Assembly: GCA_964593905.1 (NCBI GenBank)
Contig: CAZQLE010000036.1
Coordinates: 1-23,832 of the forward strand
Direction of reading: 5' to 3'
Length of the DNA: 23,832 nt
Origin: CAZQLE01 sp964593905
Lineage (GTDB): Bacteria; Chloroflexota; Anaerolineae; Anaerolineales; Anaerolineaceae
The notes under the pieces were generated by a model. The model did no database searches. It was not told the origin of the DNA and worked only from the letters and a program-made list of their open reading frames with translations. The translations under genes were made by a program, and so were the position numbers. Below, one piece after another: positions 1 through 8,041 of this stretch (its first letter is position 1; each line of letters starts with the position of its first letter).

Positions 1-73
1 GATTATCCCCAGCGGGGATAAAAAACCGGATGTTTTTTTCATATTTTCTTCCATTTTTATTTTTATATTTTAT

Positions 74-89
74 ATCTAATTTATTAGAT
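74..89. promoter_or_regulatory. AT-rich palindrome upstream of pepT (possible operator)
   Basis: ATCTAAT-TT-ATTAGAT is a perfect inverted repeat with 7-bp arms and a 2-bp centre, inside a very AT-rich stretch (about 35-110) that contrasts with the GC-richer genes. It lies some 175 bases upstream of the pepT start. The symmetry would suit a dimeric regulator, but in such AT-rich DNA a chance palindrome is not unlikely. Binding is inferred. Confidence 0.3.
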
Positions 90-166
90 TACAATAAGCT
101 ATCCGGATCAATTTTTGTGTCTGTTCCGGCCGTAAAACGAAATTCTCAAATCGGTGCAATCGGGTT

Positions 167-195
167 TTGTCTGGAATGGAAAAGGGTGATATAAC
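167..195 (+). promoter_or_regulatory. Candidate sigma-70-type promoter for pepT
   Basis: TTGTCT at 167-172 and TATAAC at 190-195 are separated by exactly 17 bases, matching the -35/-10 consensus at 4/6 and 5/6 positions. Transcription would begin near 202 and give a leader of about 60 bases before the ATG at 264. This is a motif match only. Confidence 0.4.
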
Positions 196-263
196 AGGAA
201 TATCGTTTTCGGTAAATTGCGGCAAACCAACGAAGCCAAACCTGATTGCGAAAGGATTTTTTT

Positions 264-1499
264 ATGACCAGTGTGGTGGATCGTTTTATCCGGTATGTTC
301 GAATTGACACCCAGTCTGCTCCCGATCAAGAAACTTCACCCAGCACTGCCAAGCAGCTTGATCTTGCCCGTCTGCTGGTGGAGGAATTGACTTCACTGGG
401 TTTGAAGCAAGTGCAGTTGGATGATAAAGGATTTGTGACCGCGACCCTGCCGGGCAATTCGGGTAAAGACAGGCCGGTTGTCGGCCTGATCGCCCATATC
501 GATACCAGCCCCGATTTTTCGGGCTGTGAGGTGAACCCGCAGTTTGTTGAAAATTACGCCGGCGGCGATATTGTGTTACAGGCCGACCCGAAAGTGGTGC
601 TTTCGCCGCGCGAATTTCCCGAGCTTTCGGGCTATAAAGGGCAAACGCTGATCACCACCGATGGAACGACCCTTCTGGGCGCAGACGATAAGGCCGGGGT
701 GGCCGAGATTATGGCCGCCCTGGAGCAGTTGGCAAAGAACCCGCAGCTTCTTCACCCCACCATTCGCGTGGCTTTTACGCCGGATGAAGAGATTGGGATT
801 GGGGCAACCCGCTTTGATGTGGATGCTTTTGGGGCCGATTTTGCCTACACAGTGGATGGCGGTGAGCTGGGCGATTTGAGTTATGAAACCTTCAATGCCG
901 CCGCAGCGCGTTTGGTCATCCACGGCCGCGGTGTTCACCCTGGCAGCGCCAAAGGCAAAATGATCCATGCCGGCAATGTGGCGCTGGAATTTCTTAACCT
1001 GATTCCGGTTCAGGAGCGGGCAGAAACCACCGAAGGGCGCGAAGGCTTTTATCATTTGACGCACATGGAAGGCAGTGTGGAAGAAGCGCGTTTAGCGTGG
1101 ATTATTCGCGATCACGATTTTCAAAAATTTTCTGCCCGCAAACAATATCTGCAAGACTGCACCGCGCGGATGAATGAACGGTATGGCGCCGGTATGCTCG
1201 AGTTGGACCTCCGCGACCAGTATTACAATATGGGTGAAAAGATTCAACAGGCCTTTCATATTGTGGAAACCGCGCAGGAAGCCATGCGCCAGGTGGGCAT
1301 TCAAGCGCAGGTGAACCCGATTCGCGGCGGCACAGACGGCGCACAGTTTTCATTCCGTGGGCTGCCAACCCCGAACCTGTTCACCGGCGGGCATAATTTT
1401 CACGGTAAATACGAATATATCCCGGTTGAATCGATGGAAAAATCGGTTGAGGTCATTCTCAAAATCCTTGAGTTGTATGCGCTGCAAGACCCGCGCTGA
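264..1499 (+). CDS. pepT: Peptidase T (tripeptide aminopeptidase, M20B family)
   Basis: Cytoplasmic di-zinc exopeptidase that removes the N-terminal residue of tripeptides, the last step in using imported or recycled peptides. The 411-residue length is normal for PepT. The family motifs appear in order: AHIDTSPDF (first zinc His and Asp), LLGADDKAG (bridging Asp), FTPDEEIG (catalytic Glu and zinc Glu), TVDGGELG, and TGGHNFHGKYEYIP near the C-terminus with the last zinc His. I chose the ATG at 264 because AAGGA (252-256) sits 7 bases upstream; the in-frame TTG at 246 would place this Shine-Dalgarno inside the gene. The gene is followed by its own intrinsic terminator and looks monocistronic. 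No key residue is missing, so I am confident of the family; PepT rather than a PepT-like sister enzyme is supported by length and motifs. Confidence 0.95.
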   Translation: MTSVVDRFIRYVRIDTQSAPDQETSPSTAKQLDLARLLVEELTSLGLKQVQLDDKGFVTATLPGNSGKDRPVVGLIAHIDTSPDFSGCEVNPQFVENYAGGDIVLQADPKVVLSPREFPELSGYKGQTLITTDGTTLLGADDKAGVAEIMAALEQLAKNPQLLHPTIRVAFTPDEEIGIGATRFDVDAFGADFAYTVDGGELGDLSYETFNAAAARLVIHGRGVHPGSAKGKMIHAGNVALEFLNLIPVQERAETTEGREGFYHLTHMEGSVEEARLAWIIRDHDFQKFSARKQYLQDCTARMNERYGAGMLELDLRDQYYNMGEKIQQAFHIVETAQEAMRQVGIQAQVNPIRGGTDGAQFSFRGLPTPNLFTGGHNFHGKYEYIPVESMEKSVEVILKILELYALQDPR

Positions 1500-1530
1500 A
1501 AATTCTTTTGGGTCAGACCACTTTTTTAAA

Positions 1531-1554
1531 GGCGCACGCAGTGCGTCTTTTTTT
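1531..1554 (+). terminator. Intrinsic terminator after pepT
   Basis: GGCGCAC (1531-1537), a GCA loop and GTGCGTC (1541-1547) form a 7-bp stem with one G-U pair, followed by a run of seven T at 1548-1554. Its position 32 bases after the pepT stop fits termination of that transcript. Confidence 0.8.
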
Positions 1555-1627
1555 GGAGGAGTAAAAAAACCGTTTTTTTTTTACAGCACTTATCTTGCTT
1601 ACAATAAACTGATATTTCCCACCTAAA

Positions 1628-1658
1628 CATTCTACTTGTTGAAATTTTGTGTAGAATG
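1628..1658. promoter_or_regulatory. Inverted repeat upstream of the signalling operon
   Basis: CATTCTAC (1628-1635) and GTAGAATG (1651-1658) are perfect 8-bp inverted arms with a 15-base spacer, placed 76 bases before the first gene of the signalling operon. It could be an operator or a leader hairpin. I see no convincing -35/-10 pair here; TAGAAT at 1652-1657 resembles a -10 box but lacks a -35 partner at the right distance. Confidence 0.35.
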
Positions 1659-1733
1659 ATGATACCGTAGATATATAGTCTTTAAACTCTGGTTGATAGG
1701 GCGGAAAATTCATTGCAAAACAACGACCAGATC

Positions 1734-2678
1734 ATGAATAGTCCCATCACAGTGCTAGTTGTAGATGACAATTTGCCCAATCGCGAGTTGATTAACCGCG
1801 CGCTGGGTGAATGTCGTTTGTTTGCAGCACAAGATTTACAGAGTACATTTAACGTATTGCGTTTGCACCGCCATGTGGATGTCATCGTGCTGGATGTAGC
1901 CAACGGCCATGAGCTCTGCGAGCAGATCAGAGAAAGTGAACACTGGCGTGGCATCCCGATCATTCTGTTGAATGCCCAGCGAAGCGTCAAAAGCCGGATT
2001 GCAGCCTATAAAGCCGGGGTGGATGATTTTATCAGCAAGCCCTTTTCGACAGCCGAACTGTGGGCGCGGGTGCAGAATTCGGCCCGCTCAAAACGTTATA
2101 AAGACCAGTTTGAGAGCCCGGAAAATATTCTCTTCACTTTGACCAGCGTGGTGGCCAGCAAAGATCTATACACCAACGGGCATTTGCTGCGTATTGGAAA
2201 AATGACCGAGCACTTTTGCCAGATGTTGGCGCTCTCGCCGCCAGAGCAGGAAATGATCCGTTACGGGGGGGTATTGCATGATATCGGCAAAGTTGGCATC
2301 AGTGACACGATTTTATTGAAGCCTGAAAAACTGACCCCGCAGGAATTTGAGATTATCAAAACACACCCGATTACGGGCTGTAATATCGTCAGTTCGCTCC
2401 AGATTGGGAAACAGGTGGGCCCGATTATTCGGGGGCATCATGAGCGCTGGGATGGCTCGGGGTATCCGGATGGCTTAAGGGGCGCCGATATACCTCTGGG
2501 GGCCCGTATTATTGGGATCTGTGATGTTTTTGATGCGTTAATGTCAGACCGTCCGTATCGAAAGGCTGTTGCGGGGTCTGAAGCCCTGACCTACATTCAA
2601 GAACATGCTGGCGCACAATTTGACCCCGAGCTTGTTCCCATTTTCACCGAAGTCGCACAGACGTGGGTTGATCCATGA
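1734..2678 (+). CDS. Response regulator with HD-GYP c-di-GMP phosphodiesterase domain
   Basis: Two-domain protein. Residues below are counted from an alternative TTG at 1713; subtract 7 for the ATG at 1734. The N-terminal receiver has the acidic pair D18-D19, phospho-acceptor D61 in VLDVANG and K109 in SKPF. The usual Thr/Ser before the third loop is Asn (LLNAQ, N87). The C-terminal HD-GYP domain, which hydrolyses c-di-GMP, appears complete: a DxxTxxHxxR element, LHDIGKVGI, HPITG, HHERWDGSGYPDGL and DVFDALMSDRPYR. It overlaps the downstream kinase by 4 bases (ATGA), so the two are probably translationally coupled and the kinase is its likely phosphodonor. The start is uncertain: the ATG gives a typical receiver N-terminus but no clear Shine-Dalgarno, while the TTG has a weak GGGCGG upstream. 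Confidence 0.93.
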   Translation: MNSPITVLVVDDNLPNRELINRALGECRLFAAQDLQSTFNVLRLHRHVDVIVLDVANGHELCEQIRESEHWRGIPIILLNAQRSVKSRIAAYKAGVDDFISKPFSTAELWARVQNSARSKRYKDQFESPENILFTLTSVVASKDLYTNGHLLRIGKMTEHFCQMLALSPPEQEMIRYGGVLHDIGKVGISDTILLKPEKLTPQEFEIIKTHPITGCNIVSSLQIGKQVGPIIRGHHERWDGSGYPDGLRGADIPLGARIIGICDVFDALMSDRPYRKAVAGSEALTYIQEHAGAQFDPELVPIFTEVAQTWVDP

Positions 2679-5600
2679 ACTTTCAATTCTCACCCTATAG
2701 TATCCCTCTGTTTGTTACTGCAATCATTTCCATCTGCTTAACAATCTATACCTGGACAAAGCGAAGCGCACACGGTGGGCTTTATCTCAGCGGGCTTGCG
2801 CTGGCGATTACCCTGTGGCTGCTTGGCTATGCCCTGGAGATTGCCGGAGCTGATCTGGCGACCAAAATGTTCTGGGGGCAGTTTGCCTATCTTCCCATCA
2901 GTCTGACGCCGGTGCTCTGGTTTGGCTTTTCTTATATTCGCTGGATGAATGTCCACCGGATGGGGCTGAATTTATTTCTGCCGCTGTTGATCATCCCGCT
3001 TGCCACCTTTATTCTGGCGATCACCACTTCTTCGCACGGCTTGATCTGGCGCACGATTGATATTTTTGAGAGCGGTAGTTTTTCGGCTTTGCAGGTAACC
3101 TATGGTCCCTGGTTCTGGTTTCATTCGGTTTATTCTTATGCGCTTCTGCTGGCGGGTTCATTTTTAATTCTGCGCACAATTTTTTATAAAAGAGGGGTAT
3201 ACAGCGGGCAAACGGCAGCACTGTTGGTGGCTGTCGTGTCGCCGTGGGTGGGAAATTTTTTGTATATTACCCGCATCAGCCCAATTCCGTACCTCGATCT
3301 GACGCCGTTCGCCTTTGTGATTACGCTGATCGCAATGACCGGCGCTATTTTTGGCTTTCAGTTGATTAACCTGGCCCCGATTGCCCGTGATTTTTTGATT
3401 GAAAAAATGGAAGACGGGGTGATTGTTTTTGATATGGATGACCGCGTGACGGATGTTAACCCGAGCGCGCTGCATTTTCTCGGGCAAACCACCGATAAAA
3501 TTTTGGGCAGCAAGATAGAAAAAGTTTTTGCCGATCATCCGCTGTTGGTGGAAAAATATCATGCCCGCGCGGAACAACTGGGTGAAATTCAGATTGGCGA
3601 GGGCGCTTTATCTTGGTTTGAGCTGCACTTCTCGCAAATAAAGGATAGAAAACAAAATGCCCTGGGCTGCATTATTACCATTCACAATATTACCAACCGC
3701 ATTCATGTCGAAGAGCGTCTGCGCCAGTTTAATCGGGCGGTTGAAGCCAGCTCCAGCTCGATTGTGATCACCGATGCGGCTGGCCGCATCGAATATGTCA
3801 ACCCGAAATTTACCCGCTTAACCGGGTATTCCAGCAACGAAGTCATTGGGAGCTACCCCAGCCTGTTGAAGACCAGCATCACCCCTCAAAAAACCCATGC
3901 CGAGCTGTGGAATACAATTTCTAGCGGGAAGGAATGGCACGGTGAGTTTTGCAACCGTAAAAAGAACGGCGAGTTTTACTGGGAATCGGCTTCAATTTCA
4001 CCCATCAAAGACATTCTGGGCAAAATTACCCATTTTGTGGCTGTAAAAGAAGATATCACCGAGCAGCGAAAGCTGCAGGATCAGCTTCGGAAGCAAAATG
4101 ATCATCTTTCTGTTTTACATCAGATCACGCTGGATCTTTTAAACCGGCGCAGTCTGGATGATTTGCTTCAGGCAATTGTCGGCCAGGCTTCAACTTTATT
4201 GCGCGCATCACATGTGGAGATTCTACTAAAAGAAGAGCAGAACCTGGTCATGCGTTCTTGCACCGGGGGCGATTCAGCCGCAGCCGGCAGCAAGATCAAT
4301 CGTTTGATGAATGAGCAGGCCTGGCAGGCCCACGATTTGGGCCGGCCTGTTATTCAGGGCCGCAGGCAGGTGGCTGGCTTTCAGGCTTTCAACCATCCTG
4401 GTGGCACTGAAATGCAAAATATTGCCTATTTCCCGGTGATGGGGGTAAATGAGTGTATTGCGGTGCTGGTTGTTGGCCGGGCCTCAACCACCGATGTGTT
4501 TTTTGATGAAGAAATTCGAACCGGTCAACTTTTTGGGCAGTTGGTCGCGCTGGTGTTGGATAATGCCAATCTGTATCACTCAGCCCTGGAAGAGATTGCA
4601 GAACGGAAACGCAGTGAATTGCTTCTGGCAGAAAACGAAAGCCGTTACCGGCAAATTGTCGAAAACGCCAGTGATCTGATTTATCGTGCCAGCACCACAG
4701 GGCAGTTCTTATATGTTAACCCGCCCACGCTGCATATGCTGGGCTACCCCTATGAGCAGGACCTGTTGGGTAAACATTTTAGCGCGCTGATTGCGCCAGA
4801 TTCACGTGGTCAGATTGTGGAATTTTATAACCAGCAAATTGTCGAGGAAAAACCCAATACCTATGTGGAGTTCCCCGCATATACGGCAGATGGCTCGCTG
4901 GTGTGGCTCGGGCAAAATGTTCAATTGATTAAACAAAATGGTCAGGTTGTGGGTCTTCAGGCGGTTGCCCGTGACATTACCGAGCGAAAACGCACCGAAG
5001 AGTCTCTGGAGCTGGCGCGCGACCAGGCCCAGGAAGCCAATCAGTTTAAGAGCCAGTTGCTGGCCAAGGTGAGCCATGAACTGCGTACGCCCCTGGGTGC
5101 AATTTTGGGTTATTCAGAGTTGATGAAACTGGGTACTTTTGGCCCGTTGAACGAAAGACAGCTTGAAGTGACCGATCAGATCGTTGACAGCGTGGAGTTT
5201 TTGAATGAGCTGGTGAATGAACTGCTGGACCAGGCACAAATTTCTGCCAAACGGGTGGTGCTTAAGTATGAGCGTTTCTCACTGGCCGATCTTTTGCAGC
5301 GCGTTGAAGTCAGCATGTCTGTGTTGGCCAATAAGAAGCAGCTCGGTTTTTCAATTGATCTTTCACCCAGGATGCCCAATTTGTTATATGGTGATGAGGC
5401 GCGGCTGCAACAAATTCTGGTGAATCTGATCGGGAATGCGTTCAAATTTACCCGCCAGGGTGAGGTAAAGGTGAGCGTTGGTTTACAGGATGTGACGCAC
5501 TGGGCGATCAACGTGACCGATACCGGGGTGGGAATTCCCAAAGAAGCGCTGGGGTTTATCTTTGAGCCTTTCCGTCAGGTGGAATCGGCCATTTCTTATG

Positions 5601-5773
5601 ATAATCGCGGTTCAGGGCTGGGGTTAACGATCACCAGTCAACTGGTTGAATTGATGGGTGGGATGCTTAAAGTGGAAAGCGAAGTTGGGCAGGGCAGTGT
5701 CTTCACCGTTATCTTGCCATTGATCGAGAGTTTGGAGAAACCTCGTGGAAAAACAGCTCGCTTTGATCGTTGA
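2675..5773 (+). CDS. Membrane sensor histidine kinase, 7TM-PAS-PAS-GAF-PAS-HisKA-HATPase
   Basis: Predicted membrane sensor kinase of 1032 residues. Residues 1-230 hold about seven hydrophobic helices resembling the N-terminal 7TM sensor domain of histidine kinases. There follow a divergent PAS (about 238-345), a clear PAS (350-465, with ITDAAGRIEYVNPKF and GYSSNEVIG), a GAF (about 480-640), a third PAS (655-775) and a short coiled linker. The HisKA H-box SHELRTPLGA puts the phospho-His at H801. The ATPase has an N-box around N917-N921, DTGVGIP near 949 and GSGLGL near 979. There is no fused receiver; a separate receiver gene overlaps its 3' end by 29 bases. It starts inside the stop of the HD-GYP gene, so all three form one operon. 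The ligand is unknown; PAS and GAF domains would allow internal signals such as redox state, gases or small ligands. Confidence 0.95.
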   Translation: MNFQFSPYSIPLFVTAIISICLTIYTWTKRSAHGGLYLSGLALAITLWLLGYALEIAGADLATKMFWGQFAYLPISLTPVLWFGFSYIRWMNVHRMGLNLFLPLLIIPLATFILAITTSSHGLIWRTIDIFESGSFSALQVTYGPWFWFHSVYSYALLLAGSFLILRTIFYKRGVYSGQTAALLVAVVSPWVGNFLYITRISPIPYLDLTPFAFVITLIAMTGAIFGFQLINLAPIARDFLIEKMEDGVIVFDMDDRVTDVNPSALHFLGQTTDKILGSKIEKVFADHPLLVEKYHARAEQLGEIQIGEGALSWFELHFSQIKDRKQNALGCIITIHNITNRIHVEERLRQFNRAVEASSSSIVITDAAGRIEYVNPKFTRLTGYSSNEVIGSYPSLLKTSITPQKTHAELWNTISSGKEWHGEFCNRKKNGEFYWESASISPIKDILGKITHFVAVKEDITEQRKLQDQLRKQNDHLSVLHQITLDLLNRRSLDDLLQAIVGQASTLLRASHVEILLKEEQNLVMRSCTGGDSAAAGSKINRLMNEQAWQAHDLGRPVIQGRRQVAGFQAFNHPGGTEMQNIAYFPVMGVNECIAVLVVGRASTTDVFFDEEIRTGQLFGQLVALVLDNANLYHSALEEIAERKRSELLLAENESRYRQIVENASDLIYRASTTGQFLYVNPPTLHMLGYPYEQDLLGKHFSALIAPDSRGQIVEFYNQQIVEEKPNTYVEFPAYTADGSLVWLGQNVQLIKQNGQVVGLQAVARDITERKRTEESLELARDQAQEANQFKSQLLAKVSHELRTPLGAILGYSELMKLGTFGPLNERQLEVTDQIVDSVEFLNELVNELLDQAQISAKRVVLKYERFSLADLLQRVEVSMSVLANKKQLGFSIDLSPRMPNLLYGDEARLQQILVNLIGNAFKFTRQGEVKVSVGLQDVTHWAINVTDTGVGIPKEALGFIFEPFRQVESAISYDNRGSGLGLTITSQLVELMGGMLKVESEVGQGSVFTVILPLIESLEKPRGKTARFDR

Positions 5774-6101
5774 AGATGATCCACAACTGAACAGCATTTT
5801 TTCGCTCAGCCTGAGAGATGACTTTGAGATTGTCACCTTCACCAACGGCGAAAATGCGCTGCGCTACCTGTTGACAAATATCCCGCATCTGGTGGTGTTG
5901 GACCTTAATCTGCCTGGCGTATCCGGGGTTCAAATTTTGAACTATATAAAAAGCCAGCACCGCCTGGACGCTGTGCACGTTATTCTGGCAACGGCAGATG
6001 CCGCCAGGGCTACTGAACTGTCCGACCGGGCCGACCTGGTGCTTTTGAAGCCGATCAGTCCGGTGCAGCTTAAAACGCTGGCGGCCCGGTTAAAAATCTA
6101 G
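5745..6101 (+). CDS. Stand-alone receiver (CheY-like) protein
   Basis: Single receiver domain of 118 residues with no output domain. It has the acidic pocket E10-D11-D12, phospho-acceptor D53 in VVLDLNLPG, T83 in LATAD and K102 in LLKP, so it should accept phosphate. The GTG start at 5745 is supported by GGAGA at 5734-5738, six bases upstream and within the end of the kinase gene, giving a 29-base overlap. Such lone receivers act as phosphate shuttles or sinks, or signal by protein contact. Here it could compete with the HD-GYP regulator for phosphate from the same kinase (inference). Confidence 0.9.
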   Translation: MEKQLALIVEDDPQLNSIFSLSLRDDFEIVTFTNGENALRYLLTNIPHLVVLDLNLPGVSGVQILNYIKSQHRLDAVHVILATADAARATELSDRADLVLLKPISPVQLKTLAARLKI

Positions 6102-6130
6102 TTCTGCTGCCCAAAAGATAACCAACAAAA

Positions 6131-6161
6131 AACAGCCCCGGTTCAACGACCGGGGCTGTTT
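6131..6161. terminator. Bidirectional intrinsic terminator between convergent genes
   Basis: AACAGCCCCGG (6131-6141) and CCGGGGCTGTT (6150-6160) form a perfect 11-bp stem with an 8-base loop. It is preceded by an A-run and followed by a short T-run. It sits between the converging receiver gene and the FKBP gene and probably ends both transcripts. Confidence 0.85.
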
Positions 6162-6178
6162 CATCTGACAAATGAGCT

Positions 6179-6700
6179 TTATCCGCAGGAACCGCCGCAC
6201 CCGCCGCCGGAACCGCAGGATGAGCATCCGCCGACCTGTCCAAAGCGCACTTCATCTTCGGTGGCAGGGCGCAGGCCCACAATGGTGGCACGGAACAAAA
6301 GCTCCTTGCCGGCCAGGGGGTGATTCATATCCACACGGATCACATCGTCGTTAATCTCGGCGATGATGCCGTTGCGGATGGTGCCTTCTTCGCTGCGCAG
6401 GCGCAGCGCGCGGCCCACTTCGATGGGGAAGTTCGGGGGGAACTGACCGCGTTCCAGATCGATAAATGCTTCGGGGTCCACCTTGCCGTAGCCTTCTTCG
6501 GGCGCCACGGTGACCATCTTGGTTTCACCGGGGGTCATTCCTGCCAGGGCGGTCTCAAGGCCGGCGATGATGTTTCCGCGGCCGTGAACATATTCCAGTG
6601 GCGCCTCTGCACTCGAATCGATCACTGCACCGTCAACAGTCAGTTCGTAATCCAGGCTGACGACGACATTTTCAGCAACAACAACAAGTTCTTGTTCCAT
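6179..6700 (-). CDS. FKBP-type peptidyl-prolyl isomerase, SlyD-like, with Cys/Gly-rich tail
   Basis: Cytoplasmic prolyl cis-trans isomerase and probable chaperone of 173 residues. The order is that of SlyD: a split FKBP domain (VSLDYELTVDGAVIDSS; EYVHGRGNIIAGLE; GMTPGETK) with an inserted flap domain (EEGYGKVDPEAF to VDMNHPLAGKEL), then FKBP closing with FRATIVGLR. The last 17 residues are almost only Gly, Ser and Cys, with cysteines at 159, 162, 168 and 172, in the place where E. coli SlyD has its metal-binding His/Cys tail. Unlike that tail it has no His. The ATG at 6700 has GGAGAG a few bases upstream. It stands alone between a shared terminator and a 192-base spacer. SlyD function is inferred; FKBP fold is secure. 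A nickel or other metal role for the tail is a hypothesis. Confidence 0.93.
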   Translation of the reverse strand: MEQELVVVAENVVVSLDYELTVDGAVIDSSAEAPLEYVHGRGNIIAGLETALAGMTPGETKMVTVAPEEGYGKVDPEAFIDLERGQFPPNFPIEVGRALRLRSEEGTIRNGIIAEINDDVIRVDMNHPLAGKELLFRATIVGLRPATEDEVRFGQVGGCSSCGSGGGCGGSCG

Positions 6701-6892
6701 CTCTGCTCTCCATTAAAAAATTTACTCAAAATGAGAAATCTCACGTTTTGGCTTTGAAGAACAATGGCTGCCCGAAACAATTTTGCATAAAGTCAATTCG
6801 TGATTCTCAAAAATATCTGTTTCGTAACCGCTCATTTGACAGCGGCCAAACCCACAATATTGTTTTTGATTATACCCGTGTTTGTCCGAATT

Positions 6893-8026
6893 TTATGACC
6901 AAAATCCTTCGGCGCGCAAAATTCCCCCCACCGCCCGGCGTGTATCTTGCGCGGCTTTTTCCTGCCAAACCGCTTCGGAGGGAGCATATAACTCCATAAA
7001 TTCGCGCTGGATCGTTTGCGCCTGCCGGGGGTGTGAACAGCCATTCCAGAATAGCTGATTTTCGAGGATCATGGTTTGCAACGAGCGCAGCCTGGCCGGC
7101 AGAGATTCGCCCAGGGTGCCATATTCAAAGCTGGCAGCGTAGAAACGGTCGGGGTGAAATTCGTTTTGGGCCAGATCATAGACTGCGTCGATCATATCGC
7201 CCCGAATGGCGTAAAACTCTGCGGGGTTGGCGCGCACAAAACGCGGGTATTGAAAGGCGCGGGTCAGTTGTTGGGGGGAGCGGGGTTCTTTGACCGAATT
7301 GACAATGCTCATCTCATCGCGGGGGCCAAAACCGGTGTGCAAATCGAGATGAACGATCTGCCGGTAGCCGGTGAAGGCTTCGCGGTAACGCTCGAGCATA
7401 AAGGTGGTTTCGGGTTCCATCTGGCTGCCGCCATAATAAATTCCCTTCGGAAACTGATATTGCCCCAGCAGAACCGCCTCGGTTAATGCTTGACTGCCGA
7501 GCAGGAGCGCTCCTTTGAGAACATCGGCCGTTATGCGCAATTTCGCCAGCGAAATCGAGCCTACGGCCCTGGCAGGGTTTAAAGTGCTGAAAAGACGGTC
7601 GTATCCGGGGTTTTTGTCATCTTGAGGCAAGGCGGCCGAATTCACCGCCCGATAGTTGCGATTGAGATCGACATTATGATGATTGACCCGCCGGCGGTGC
7701 TGCATTCCCCAGGGGTTAATGCAGTGCACCAGCAGCAAGCCGGTGTTTGCCGGGTTCACCCCGGCCAGCATCTCTTGTACGATCAATTCCAGCATTGCGC
7801 TGCCGACAAACCCTTCAATGCCATGTTCGCCGGCGGTGATAACCAGCAGCTTTTCACGGCTGCCCAGCGGCGGCGTGGTGATCCAGTCGATGGTCAGGTC
7901 TTTTGCGGGAAAAATGGAATGAGAAGACAGACAGGCGGTGGGCCAGCGTTTTTGAAGTTCGTGTATCCGGCTGCGAAAACGATCACGGGAGGCCGAAAAT
8001 GAAGCGGGGAGTTTGTATTCTGTCAT
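6893..8026 (-). CDS. DUF2817 family protein, M14-like zinc carboxypeptidase fold
   Basis: Protein of 377 residues that I recognise as DUF2817, a family related to M14 zinc carboxypeptidases and amidohydrolases of the succinylglutamate desuccinylase type. The likely zinc ligands are H68 and E71 in GEHGIEG and H230 in HLDLHTG. Other conserved elements are NPWGMQHRR, NVDLNRNY (N122/R123, substrate carboxylate binding in M14 enzymes) and SFEYGT, whose Glu is the candidate catalytic base. No signal peptide is evident, so it is probably cytoplasmic. It begins 15 bases after the stop of the YfcC carrier and is presumably co-transcribed with it, suggesting it acts on a compound that the carrier moves. 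The true substrate is unknown. The start ATG at 8026 has only a weak Shine-Dalgarno (GGGAT). Confidence 0.85.
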   Translation of the reverse strand: MTEYKLPASFSASRDRFRSRIHELQKRWPTACLSSHSIFPAKDLTIDWITTPPLGSREKLLVITAGEHGIEGFVGSAMLELIVQEMLAGVNPANTGLLLVHCINPWGMQHRRRVNHHNVDLNRNYRAVNSAALPQDDKNPGYDRLFSTLNPARAVGSISLAKLRITADVLKGALLLGSQALTEAVLLGQYQFPKGIYYGGSQMEPETTFMLERYREAFTGYRQIVHLDLHTGFGPRDEMSIVNSVKEPRSPQQLTRAFQYPRFVRANPAEFYAIRGDMIDAVYDLAQNEFHPDRFYAASFEYGTLGESLPARLRSLQTMILENQLFWNGCSHPRQAQTIQREFMELYAPSEAVWQEKAAQDTRRAVGGILRAEGFWS

Positions 8027-8041
8027 TCAATTTATCCCGGA

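Noticed and set aside
3..25. TTATCCCC/GGGGATAA hairpin at the left edge as an intrinsic terminator
   Set aside because: It is followed by A rather than T on the plus strand, and on the minus strand the T-run precedes the hairpin when read to the left edge only partly; the next gene to the left is not visible, so no direction can be assigned.
576..1064. Open frame of 162 codons opposite pepT
   Set aside because: It lies wholly inside a complete, motif-bearing pepT on the other strand and its translation has no recognisable domain.
6701..6892. Promoter or small gene upstream of the FKBP gene
   Set aside because: No consistent -35/-10 pair was found, and the short open frame at 6748-6999 runs over the end of the DUF2817 gene without a ribosome site.
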